Shown here in pieces: positions 16,101-22,432 of a stretch of 30,632 nucleotides of DNA. A program made the position numbers and the translations under genes. The notes under the pieces were generated by a model that was not told the DNA's origin, ran no database searches, and was given only the letters and a program-made list of their open reading frames with translations. Numbering within the stretch: the stretch's first letter is position 1; every line of letters starts with the position of its first letter. The DNA comes from an uncultured Eubacteriales bacterium (GTDB taxonomy: Bacteria; Bacillota; Clostridia; Oscillospirales; Oscillospiraceae), in NCBI GenBank assembly GCA_900555665.1, contig USLX01000008.1, forward strand, positions 1 to 30,632. Direction: 5' to 3'.

Positions 16101-16589
16101 GTGAACAAACAGGAAATTTATGATCTGCTGCGGGAAAAGGGGCTCTGGTTTGAAGTGACGGAGCACCCTGCCGTCTACAATATGGCGGAGTTGGCAGAGA
16201 TTGCACTGCCTTATCCCGAGGCGGACGCCAAAAATCTCTTTGTCCGCGACGATAAGAAGCGGAACTACTATCTGGTTACCGTAAAAGGGAAAAAGCACGT
16301 GGATCTCAAAGCCTTCCGCGCTGCGCAGCAAACGAGGCCGCTCAGCTTTGCCTCGGCAGAGGAGCTTTTTGAGCGGCTTTCCCTCACGCCCGGCAGCGTC
16401 ACGCCGCTGGGGCTGCTGAACGACGAGAACTGCTGTGTGCAATTTTTCCTGGATGAAGATTTCTGCAAAGGGGACGGCCTTGTCGGCGTGCATCCGAATG
16501 ACAACACCGCGACGGTCTGGATGAATGCGCGCGATCTCATCGCCCTGATCGAGGTGCACGGCAATCCGGTTCGGGTCATTCCGCTGTGA
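16101..16589 (+). CDS. YbaK/ProX-family prolyl-tRNA deacylase
   Basis: Single-domain trans-editing enzyme of 162 residues that hydrolyses mischarged aminoacyl-tRNA(Pro), chiefly Ala-tRNA(Pro) in this subfamily. The YbaK fold is shown by TEHPAVYNMAEL at the N-terminus, AKNLFVRDDKKRNYYLV with the conserved lysine region, and LTPGSVTPLGLLND in the middle. It starts with GTG at 16101, preceded by GGGAGA at 16090-16095. Palindromic element A ends directly before that site, so its hairpin lies in the 5' leader or separates the gene from era. No operon partner is seen. Confidence 0.9.
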   Translation: MNKQEIYDLLREKGLWFEVTEHPAVYNMAELAEIALPYPEADAKNLFVRDDKKRNYYLVTVKGKKHVDLKAFRAAQQTRPLSFASAEELFERLSLTPGSVTPLGLLNDENCCVQFFLDEDFCKGDGLVGVHPNDNTATVWMNARDLIALIEVHGNPVRVIPL

Positions 16590-16597
16590 ATGGTATC

Positions 16598-16637
16598 AAA
16601 AAAACGCATCCGTATCGGTGATACGGATGCGCTTTTT
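16598..16637. terminator. Bidirectional terminator between convergent genes
   Basis: CGCATCCGTATC (16605-16616) pairs with GATACGGATGCG (16620-16631) across GGT, flanked by an A-run and a T-run. It serves the deacylase (plus) and the acetyltransferase (minus). Confidence 0.88.
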
Positions 16638-16642
16638 GACGT

Positions 16643-17191
16643 TTATAGGAATTTTACCAGGATGCGCGCATCGTGATAGCTTCCGTCCTTCAGGTAATAT
16701 GCGCGCGGGATGCAGCCGAAGTCCTCAAATCCGAGCGCGTGGTAGAGGTGGATGGCGCGGGCGTTATCCGCGAAGACGTTAAGCTCGAGCTGCGAAAATC
16801 CGTTTTTCCGTGCCTGTTCAATCGCAATTTGGATCATTGCGCGTCCAAGACCGAATCCGCAGTACGCTGCCTGAATCGAAATGCCAAGGCTTGCGCGGTG
16901 CTGCATCTTGCGGTGGGCGCGGATACGCTGCACCCCAAGATCACCGACAACCGTGCCTCCTGTGAAGGCCGTGACGGTGAAATTCTGTGGATCTTCCACC
17001 CATGCCTGTAGCTGACGGGCAAGAAGCGCCGCGTCCTGCGTGCATTCCTCCGGATACCGGGCCATAAAGGATGTCTCGCCGGAGGTGATGAGGCGGTGTG
17101 CAGCGAGGGAGCCGGCATCCGAGGGGCGGGCGCTGCGAAGGGTCAGCGTGCGGCCGTCCGGCAGGGGAAAGGCTGTTTCTGAGATTTGCAT
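16643..17191 (-). CDS. GNAT-family N-acetyltransferase
   Basis: Acetyl-CoA-dependent acyltransferase of 182 residues. The GNAT core runs from LTLRSARPSDA to the acetyl-CoA loop around YCGFGLGRAMIQIAIEQA (about 112-130). LELNVFADNARAIHLYHALGFEDFG follows, the usual beta5-alpha4 signature with NxxAxxLYxxxGF. Substrate is unknown; the layout resembles RimI/RimJ-like and small-molecule acetyltransferases. It starts 5 bp after the Lar-like gene and is co-transcribed with it. Confidence 0.9.
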   Translation of the reverse strand: MQISETAFPLPDGRTLTLRSARPSDAGSLAAHRLITSGETSFMARYPEECTQDAALLARQLQAWVEDPQNFTVTAFTGGTVVGDLGVQRIRAHRKMQHRASLGISIQAAYCGFGLGRAMIQIAIEQARKNGFSQLELNVFADNARAIHLYHALGFEDFGCIPRAYYLKDGSYHDARILVKFL

Positions 17192-17196
17192 GGGGC

Positions 17197-17421
17197 TTAG
17201 TCCCCAACGCCGGGGCCGATGACCTTGCCGACATGCCAGAGCTGCGCGGCGGTTTTCGCGGCGGCGAGGCGCTGCTCGTCAGTTTCGAAGGATGTAAAGG
17301 CGGTATGTGCGCCGCAGTCGGGACATTCCACATACACGCACCAGCCGTTTTCTTCCTGCATCACGCCCGGGCCGCCGCAGAACGGGCAGTCTTCCAGCTC
17401 AATTTCATAAATCGGGTCCAT
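17197..17421 (-). CDS. Lar-like zinc-ribbon protein
   Basis: Small protein of 74 residues with CPFCGG near the N-terminus and CPDCGAHTAF about 23 residues on, a two-CxxC zinc ribbon. The pattern followed by a Trp near the end (AAAKTAAQLWH) matches the Lar restriction-alleviation family, usually found in phages and prophages. AAAGGAGG precedes the ATG at 17419-17421. A TTGTAA-17-TAGACT promoter lies at 17450-17478. No other phage gene is near, so a prophage origin is not supported, and restriction alleviation is only one possible role. Confidence 0.75.
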   Translation of the reverse strand: MDPIYEIELEDCPFCGGPGVMQEENGWCVYVECPDCGAHTAFTSFETDEQRLAAAKTAAQLWHVGKVIGPGVGD

Positions 17422-17449
17422 TTCGGTACCTCCTTTTTTCGCTTGTTAC

Positions 17450-17478
17450 AGTCTATCACAGTTTGGCGGAACTTACAA
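17450..17478 (-). promoter_or_regulatory. Candidate promoter for the Lar-like / acetyltransferase pair
   Basis: On the minus strand TTGTAA (17478-17473), a 17-bp spacer and TAGACT (17455-17450), 28 bp before the ATG. The -10 box is weak. Confidence 0.45.
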
Positions 17479-17641
17479 CCGCGGCGGCCGCATTTTTTGT
17501 CAAAGCGCGGCGGAGACGAAGCTGGATGACGGAAAAAAGTCAAAAAATCTCTGGTACACGGACATTTGATTTTTTGCTGTTTTTGCAAGTATTACGTCAA
17601 ATAGGCAAATAGAAGGTTCGAATTTTTTCGAAATATACCAG
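17479..17641. other. AT-rich spacer with no gene found
   Basis: Rich in T-runs and A-runs. The only structure is TTCGAA-TTTT-TTCGAA at 17617-17632, a short palindrome 10 bp before the binding-protein fragment. No promoter or start codon with a ribosome-binding site leads into the fragment. Confidence 0.4.
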
Positions 17642-18337
17642 TTCGTCTGCACTGGCTGGGAGCATGACACTTCCATGACCTATGAGAAGAACCCGTACTG
17701 GTATGGTGCGGATGATGTCACGCTGGAGAAGCTTGAGTTCATGCTCTCTGCGGACGATACCGCGATCTACGCCGCATACAATTCCGGCGACGTCGACATG
17801 ATCGACACCGTCCCGAATGACGAGATCCAGTCCCTGCTTGACAATTCCGAGTTCCACATTGTCGACAACCTCGGCACCTACTACGCTGCCTTCAATGCCA
17901 ACAGCTCCATCTTCGAGGGCAAGACCCCGGAGCAGGCTGCTTGCATGCGCAAGGCCATGAACATCCTGATCGACCGTGAGTACATCTGCGAGAACGTCGG
18001 CCAGACTGGCCAGCTGCCCGCGAATGCGTTTATTCCGTACGGCATGGCGGACGGCAACGGCGGTGTCTTCAAGACCGAAGTGTCCGAGCAGGGCTACTTT
18101 GATCCGTACGGCATCAACAATGACTATGAGGGCACGCTGGAAGAGGCCCGCACGCTGCTCAAGGCCGCCGGCTATAAGTTCGACGACAGCGGCATGCGCT
18201 CCTCTGAGACTCCGATCTCCATTGAATACCTGACCAACAACGGCAGCGGTCACATCGCGGTCGCCGAGGCCATGCAGCAGGACTTCGCCGCCCTCGGCAT
18301 CGAAGTGACCATTCAATCGAGAAAACTGCTTGATTGA
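17642..18337 (+). pseudogene. Internal fragment of an OppA-type peptide-binding protein
   Basis: About 225 codons of a family 5 solute-binding protein (SBP_bac_5). Recognisable parts are FVCTGWEHDTSMTYEKNPYWYG, GDVDMIDTVPNDEIQSLL, KAMNILIDREYICENVG, and AEAMQQDFAALGIEVTIQ at the end. A full protein has about 500-550 residues. The signal peptide and roughly the first 200 residues are missing, and the C-terminal part stops after GIEVTIQ, where unrelated sequence gives SRKLLD and a stop. The frame has no internal stop or frameshift, so the fragment is recent, under some selection, or an assembly join. The right junction abuts the repeat at 18326-18349. It is not a copy of the binding protein at 29752-30632, from which it differs clearly. 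Confidence 0.8.
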
Positions 18338-18355
18338 ACGCGAATGGGGCTTTTT
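18326..18355 (+). repeat. Dispersed repeat at the fragment's right junction
   Basis: CTGCTTGATTGAACGCGAA is identical to the inverse of the window's first bases. It is followed by GGGGC-TTTTT-GTCCC, a partial hairpin. TTCAATC at 18312-18318 and GATTGAA at 18332-18338 also form an inverted repeat across the junction. Confidence 0.65.
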
Positions 18356-18415
18356 GTCCCGCTCACCCTATCCCCGCTGCTCTATTACAGAGCTGCATTT
18401 TATAGTTTTTGAGAC

Positions 18416-18453
18416 AAAATCCCCGGACACAATCTGTGTCCGGGGATTTCTTG
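18416..18453. terminator. Terminator of the acetyltransferase/pepT operon
   Basis: CCCCGGACACA pairs with TGTGTCCGGGG with a short loop; on the minus strand it is followed by ATTTTG. It lies just past the stop at 18454. Confidence 0.75.
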
Positions 18454-18915
18454 TTATGTTCTTCCAAACATCGGCCCTTCGTCGCCCTGCCTGCAGGGGA
18501 CGAAGCCACACTTTTGCAGCACCCGCCGCGAGATGGCGTTGCCCGGCTCCGTCTGTGCGAGCACCCGGCGAACGCCGGGCTGTGCAAGCGCCCAGGCCGT
18601 CATTGCCTGGACGGCCTCGGTCGCGTAGCCGCGGCAGCGGTTTTGCTCGTCGATGCCGTATCCGATCTCCACGTCGCCGTCTGCGCTCGGCGTGCCCTTA
18701 AAGCCCGCGCCGCCGATGACCGTGCCGTCCGGCAGGTGGATCTTCCAGTCACAGGTGTATTCCTCGTTTCCGGGTTCGGCACGCATCAGGTTCAGCATCT
18801 CCCCGCAGGCTTTGCGCATTTCCGGATCAGTCTCCTGTGCGCGCAGCGCCTCCATCTCAGCCAGCGTGCGCGGCGAGAGCCGGAGATGCGCAGTTTGTAT
18901 CAGGAGATCGGTCAT
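18454..18915 (-). CDS. GNAT-family N-acetyltransferase (RimJ/RimL-like)
   Basis: Protein of 153 residues of the Acetyltransf_3 type: LRLSPRTLAEMEAL at the start, VIGGAGFKGTP and VEIGYGIDEQNRCRGYATEA in the acetyl-CoA loop (about 85-110), and NAISRRVLQKCGF near the end. These motifs match ribosomal-protein and small-molecule acetyltransferases; the substrate is unknown. I start at the ATG at 18913-18915, which overlaps the pepT stop by ATGA; the longer frame upstream is antisense-like sequence within pepT. It is the second gene of the pepT transcript and unrelated in sequence to the GNAT gene at 16643. Confidence 0.9.
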   Translation of the reverse strand: MTDLLIQTAHLRLSPRTLAEMEALRAQETDPEMRKACGEMLNLMRAEPGNEEYTCDWKIHLPDGTVIGGAGFKGTPSADGDVEIGYGIDEQNRCRGYATEAVQAMTAWALAQPGVRRVLAQTEPGNAISRRVLQKCGFVPCRQGDEGPMFGRT

Positions 18916-20129
18916 ACGCGCACATCCGCAAAGCTGCGGACGAGCTCCACCAGGACATCGGCCATCAGCCCGAGGCTCTTCACGGGGATCCATTCGCGGA
19001 CGCCGTGATAGTTATAGCCGCCGGTCGGCAGGTTGGGGCAGGGGAGGCCGTCCCAGCTCAGGCGCGCGCCGTCCGTGCCGCCGCGGATGGGGACACAGCG
19101 CATCACAACGCCGTGTTTGGCAAAGGCCGCGCGGGCCAGGTCAATGAGCTGGGGATGGGAACTGACCTTTTCTTTCATATTATAATAGCTGTCGGTGACG
19201 GAGGCCTCGGCAGTATGGGGGCCGTATTTGGCATTGAGCTTTGCAGCACAGTCCAGGAAGAGTGCCTTGCGGGCCTCAAATTTGGCGCGGTCGTGGTCGC
19301 GGATGATATAGCGCAGGTGTGCCTCGGTCACGCAGCCGTCCATATTGTGCAGGTGGAAAAAGCCCTCGTACCCTTCGGTCTTTTCCGGAACTTCGTCTGC
19401 GGGGAGCATCGCATGGAACTCCATGGCGAGGGCCGCTGCATTGACCATGACGTTTTTTGCGCTGCCGGGATGGACACCGATGCCGTGGACAGTCAGCGAA
19501 GCCTCGGCGGCGTTGAAATTCTCGCATTCAAATTCGTCGATCGCGCCGCCGTCCACTGTATAGCCATAATCACAGCCGAGTTTGGCGACGTCCAGGCCGT
19601 CGACGCCATTGCCGATCTCCTCGTCGGTCGTGAAGATGACACGCAGCTCGCCGTGCGCCGCACCGGAGGCAATCAGCTGCTCGACGGCAGCCATAATTTC
19701 TGCAATGCCGGCCTTGTCATCCGCACCGAGGAGCGTCGTGCCATCGGTCACAATGAGCTCCTGCCCAATAAACTGCGAAATGCCGGGGCAGAGCGCCTCG
19801 GTCAGAGAAACCGTGTCGTTCAGCTTCAGCTCGCCGCCCGCATAGCGGACGATACGAGGCTTTACATGCTCGCCAGGGGCGTCGGGCGCGGTATCCATAT
19901 GTGCGATCAATGCAAGTACAGGTGCGCCGGGAGCGTCTTTGGCCGGGAGCGTCGCGAGAACGTTGCCGGCGACGTCCATTTCAACGCCCTCCAGGCCGAG
20001 TGCGCGGAGTTCTTCCATCAAGAGCCGGCCCAGATCCTTCTGACGCTCGGTAGAGGGCGAGGTGCCGGTTGAATCGTCTGAAGTTGTGTAGTACGTCACA
20101 TAGCGCAGAAAACGCTGCTTTGCATCCAT
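18912..20129 (-). CDS. pepT: Peptidase T (tripeptide aminopeptidase)
   Basis: Cytoplasmic zinc tripeptidase of 405 residues, M20 family, which removes N-terminal residues from tripeptides. The dizinc site motifs are HMDTAPD (H77, D79), GADDKAG (D137) and the catalytic TDEEIG (E170/E171); PIRGGTDGARLS and GGYNYHGVREW complete the family set. Length is normal. AAAGGAGG lies 9 bp before the ATG at 20127-20129. A TTGCAT-17-TATGAT promoter lies at 20153-20181. The peptide importer operon at the window's end and the binding-protein fragment suggest a peptide-using organism, but no shared control signal is visible. Confidence 0.96.
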   Translation of the reverse strand: MDAKQRFLRYVTYYTTSDDSTGTSPSTERQKDLGRLLMEELRALGLEGVEMDVAGNVLATLPAKDAPGAPVLALIAHMDTAPDAPGEHVKPRIVRYAGGELKLNDTVSLTEALCPGISQFIGQELIVTDGTTLLGADDKAGIAEIMAAVEQLIASGAAHGELRVIFTTDEEIGNGVDGLDVAKLGCDYGYTVDGGAIDEFECENFNAAEASLTVHGIGVHPGSAKNVMVNAAALAMEFHAMLPADEVPEKTEGYEGFFHLHNMDGCVTEAHLRYIIRDHDRAKFEARKALFLDCAAKLNAKYGPHTAEASVTDSYYNMKEKVSSHPQLIDLARAAFAKHGVVMRCVPIRGGTDGARLSWDGLPCPNLPTGGYNYHGVREWIPVKSLGLMADVLVELVRSFADVRV

Positions 20130-20152
20130 GGTAATTCCTCCTTTTTGAAACC

Positions 20153-20181
20153 ATCATAGCACGAACTGGCGGGCAATGCAA
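20153..20181 (-). promoter_or_regulatory. Sigma-A promoter for pepT
   Basis: On the minus strand TTGCAT (20181-20176), a 17-bp spacer and TATGAT (20158-20153), 24 bp before the ATG. Confidence 0.65.
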
Positions 20182-20324
20182 CCGCTTCGCCGGATAGACA
20201 GCGGATTTTGAAATTTTCGGGAAAGTTCTAAAAATTCTGGGCAGGTTCCGTTTCGGCAATGGACAGCTGCGGTTCTTTTTCGGACGGACGGGCCATAGAT
20301 TGATGGGGAAGGAGGGATGCGGAC

Positions 20325-20735
20325 ATGGGCAAAAAACGAAATCCAGGTGCGGCGCGCAAAGGCGGCGCCGGAAGCTGGATCTGGAAGAGTGTCGTGATCG
20401 GCACGACGGTTGGTATCGGGCTGTGCGCGGTGGCGGCGGTACTGGTGATGCAGGGCATTATCCCGCAAGGCGGCGCCATGACGGCAGGGCGCATCTGTGC
20501 GGCGCTCGGAGTTTTGACGGCAGGCGCGGTATGCGCGTGGCTGGCGAAGGAACGGCGGCTGCTCTGGTGCGGGGCCTGCTGTGGTGGAATGACGGTCTGT
20601 GCGTTCCTCCTGAATTTGGCAATGGTGGGGCGGATCGGCGGCGCAGGCTATTGGCTGGCCGGCGCGGCACTGGCACTTTTGCTGGCGGCAGGCGGGCGTT
20701 TTGGCGGAAAAAAACGGGCACGGCGGAGAAAATGA
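20325..20735 (+). CDS. Small four-helix membrane protein (TIGR04086-like)
   Basis: Protein of 136 residues with a basic N-terminus (MGKKRN), four hydrophobic segments at about 20-45, 52-70, 78-98 and 102-122, and a strongly basic tail (GGKKRARRRK). The layout matches the TIGR04086/YrzE family of uncharacterised Firmicute membrane proteins, but sequence similarity is too low in information for certainty. AAGGAGGG at 20309-20316 precedes the ATG. Gly and Ala make up much of the protein. No operon partner is seen, and the function is unknown. Confidence 0.65.
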   Translation: MGKKRNPGAARKGGAGSWIWKSVVIGTTVGIGLCAVAAVLVMQGIIPQGGAMTAGRICAALGVLTAGAVCAWLAKERRLLWCGACCGGMTVCAFLLNLAMVGRIGGAGYWLAGAALALLLAAGGRFGGKKRARRRK

Positions 20736-20758
20736 AAGTTGCGCCTGCGAATCTTGCA

Positions 20759-20777
20759 AAGTAAATATAATTTACTT
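20759..20777. promoter_or_regulatory. Palindrome over a TATAAT box
   Basis: AAGTAAAT-ATA-ATTTACTT is a perfect 8-bp inverted repeat with TATAAT in its centre. An overlapping pair CTTTAC/GTAAAAAG extends to about 20790. It looks like an operator on a -10 box, but no good -35 box is found 16-18 bp upstream. Confidence 0.4.
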
Positions 20778-20820
20778 TACGGTAAAAAGTGCACAAAATC
20801 CTGCAAAACCCAGATTTGGA

Positions 20821-20884
20821 CGGTTGCGAAAGGCACGCCACCAGATATGGTGCTTTCGCGCCCGAGGCGACCGCTTGCAGCGGG
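20821..20884 (+). other. Compact multi-stem structure, unassigned
   Basis: CGGTTGC (20821-20827) can pair with GCGACCG (20867-20873). Alternatively GCGAAAG (20826-20832) pairs with CTTTCGC (20853-20859), enclosing CACC/GGTG. CCGC/GCGG follows at about 20871-20884. It matches no riboswitch class I can recall. It could be part of a leader RNA or a degenerate element. Confidence 0.35.
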
Positions 20885-20967
20885 GGAATGGTTGCTTTGT
20901 AGACATAATCCCGTCGACATAAACCTTTGTCATAATTTACAAAAATTAAGATTTCTCTTTATTTTCC

Positions 20968-20996
20968 TTGAAATTTCAACCGCTTTGCGCTATAGT
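20968..20996 (+). promoter_or_regulatory. Strong sigma-A promoter for a structured RNA / xerD leader
   Basis: TTGAAA (20968-20973), exactly 17 bp, and TATAGT (20991-20996), in an AT-rich approach. Transcription would begin near 21003, 290 bp before xerD. Confidence 0.75.
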
Positions 20997-21002
20997 AGCA
21001 TC

Positions 21003-21203
21003 ACGCCCCGATGGACGGGCGGTAGCAATAATTTTGTGCTCATAATACCGCGGTGTCTGCTGCCTGGTTTTGAGGCCGCCTTCGGGCCTGGCCGGACGGG
21101 AGGCGGGAGAGCCGCTTTGATCGGAAAAGACCCGGCTGCTGTGTCTTTCTGTTTCCTCTGTTTTTTGCAGCCCCGCCGGACGGCGATGCGGCTGTTTTTA
21201 TTT
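21003..21203 (+). ncRNA. Candidate structured small RNA of about 200 nt (6S-like size) or attenuated leader
   Basis: The stretch runs from a strong promoter to a rho-independent terminator without a protein gene. The 5' end can form CGCCC/GGGCG (21004-21008 with 21017-21021), or instead pair with the 3' end: CGCC with GGCG at 21182-21185 and GGCGG with CCGCC at 21173-21177. Inner stems include GCC-TTCG-GGC and GCGG-GAGAG-CCGC. Size, promoter and end-to-end pairing fit a 6S RNA, but I cannot confirm the 6S consensus bubble. Because xerD follows at 21296, a transcription-attenuated leader is the main alternative. Confidence 0.45.
21167..21203 (+). terminator. Terminator upstream of xerD
   Basis: CAGCC (21168-21172) pairs with GGCTG (21190-21194), with CGCC/GGCG inside and a small bulge, followed by TTTTTATTT. 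It ends the candidate RNA 93 bp before the xerD ATG. Confidence 0.7.
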
Positions 21204-21295
21204 GGCGTTTCACGCCTCGCACGCGTTTGGAGCCCACGCGGTTTTTCGGCGGGGGCCGGATGTGTCGTATCAGAAAAGGTTGGAAGGACACGGCT

Positions 21296-22177
21296 ATGGT
21301 CAACATCATTGCCCGGTATGAGGATTACCTCATCCATGTCAAAAACGCCTCTGCCAACACGGTTTCGTCCTATATGCGGGACTTACGGCAGTATGCGTCA
21401 TATCTGGAAGGGCGTGGCGTCGCGGTTTTGGAGGCCGGGCAGGCGGTCGTGAGCGAGTATGTGGAATGGCTGCATGAGAACGGAAAGTCCCCGGCGACGG
21501 TTTCACGTTCGCTGGCGTCGCTGAAGAGTCTTTATCTGTTTGCGATGAGCGAGGATGAGATTGAGACCAACCCTGTACATAACATCAAGGTCGAAAAGGC
21601 AGAAAAAAAGCTGCCGCAGATTTTGAGCGGCAAGGAAGTGGAGCTGCTGCTCGAGCAGCCGAAGCCAAATGACCTCAAAGGCTGCCGCGATAAGGCGATG
21701 CTTGAGGTGCTCTATGCAACGGGCATCCGCGTGAGCGAGCTCATCGGGCTGAACGTCGACGATGTCAGTCTTTCGGGTGGCTTTATCCGCTGCGTGAGCG
21801 GCGAAAAGGTGCGCATTATTCCGCTCTATCCGGAGGCTGTTTCGGTGCTGAAGGATTATGTGGAAAATATACGGCCCAATATGGTCGCGGGGCCTGCAGA
21901 GCGGTCGCTGTTTGTAAACGTCTCTGGCGAGCGCATGAGCCGGCAGGGACTCTGGAAGATCATCAAATACTACCAGGAAAAGGCGCACATCGACAAGGAG
22001 ATCACACCGCACACGCTGCGCCACAGCTTTGCGGCGCATCTGCTCGAAAACGGAGCGGATCTCCGCTCGATTCAGGAAATGCTGGGCCACAGCGATATTT
22101 CCTCCACCCAGGTCTATGCGCAGCTCGTCAAACAGAATTTGAAGGCTGTGTATAATAAGTATCATCCAAAGGCATGA
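21296..22177 (+). CDS. xerD: XerD-like tyrosine recombinase
   Basis: Site-specific recombinase of 293 residues. The N-terminal SAM-like core-binding domain (about 1-85) includes NTVSSYMRDLRQY. The catalytic domain holds R145 (ATGIRVSEL), K171 (GEKVRIIP), H239 and R242 (PHTLRHSFAAHLL), H265 (MLGHSDISSTQVY) and the nucleophile Y274. The length and conserved sequence fit chromosome-dimer-resolving XerD rather than a phage integrase. GGAAGGA at 21282-21288 precedes the ATG at 21296; the longer frame crosses GC-rich leader sequence. The nearest upstream promoter is the one at 20968, separated by a terminator. No dif-like site was recognised nearby. Confidence 0.92.
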   Translation: MVNIIARYEDYLIHVKNASANTVSSYMRDLRQYASYLEGRGVAVLEAGQAVVSEYVEWLHENGKSPATVSRSLASLKSLYLFAMSEDEIETNPVHNIKVEKAEKKLPQILSGKEVELLLEQPKPNDLKGCRDKAMLEVLYATGIRVSELIGLNVDDVSLSGGFIRCVSGEKVRIIPLYPEAVSVLKDYVENIRPNMVAGPAERSLFVNVSGERMSRQGLWKIIKYYQEKAHIDKEITPHTLRHSFAAHLLENGADLRSIQEMLGHSDISSTQVYAQLVKQNLKAVYNKYHPKA

Positions 22178-22206
22178 GGAGAGAGCATGCGGAGAGGATG
22201 GTCATG

Positions 22207-22241
22207 CCGCCGCTGCCGAACGGGCAGCGGCGGATCTTTTT
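22207..22241 (+). terminator. Terminator after xerD
   Basis: CCGCCGCTGC (22207-22216) pairs with GCAGCGGCGG (22224-22233), followed by ATCTTTTT. Confidence 0.8.
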
Positions 22242-22264
22242 GGATCGGGAAGGCAAACGCCTTC

Positions 22265-22432
22265 CTAGGGTGTATTCTTCCAACTCCCAACGCACCCGGA
22301 CAGTGGACCTTTTCACGCTGCGCTGCACCATTTTTCCTTGAAATACGTCAGTATTCCTGCGAAAAAATGTCTTGCTCAGCGCAAAAATTTCTCGCTGCCG
22401 GTCACATTGGGAGTTGGAAGAATACACCCTAG
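22265..22432. repeat. Palindromic element B (168 bp, 26-bp perfect arms)
   Basis: Bases 22265-22290 and 22407-22432 are a perfect 26-bp inverted repeat beginning CTAGGGTGTATTC. Inside, GCGCTG pairs with CAGCGC, and the core ATTTTTCCTTGAAATAC ... GTATTCCTGCGAAAAAAT matches the core of element A. The ends share TAGGGTGTAT with element A, but the rest of the arms is different sequence. Confidence 0.88.

Noticed and set aside
17610..17632. GGTTCGAATT resembles a tRNA T-loop, suggesting an attachment-site remnant
   Set aside because: No acceptor or anticodon stem can be built around it, and it is explained by the TTCGAA-TTTT-TTCGAA palindrome.
17197..18337. Prophage or defence island
   Set aside because: Only one Lar-like gene and a gene fragment; no structural, replication, restriction or toxin-antitoxin genes.
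18837..20072. 411-codon plus-strand frame opposite pepT
   Set aside because: Antisense shadow; pepT has all its catalytic motifs on the minus strand.
20821..20884. Possible c-di-GMP, ZTP or fluoride riboswitch
   Set aside because: None of the conserved core strings I know for these classes is present.
21045..21062. ACCGCGG resembles the T-box antiterminator motif
   Set aside because: The preceding AGGGTGG part is missing, and xerD is not a T-box-regulated kind of gene.
21296..22177. XerD-like gene as the integrase of a mobile element
   Set aside because: Length and motifs fit housekeeping XerD; no attachment repeats, excisionase or cargo lie around it.
15943..22432. CRISPR array
   Set aside because: Only two copies of the core exist, 6 kb apart, with no regular spacers and no cas genes.
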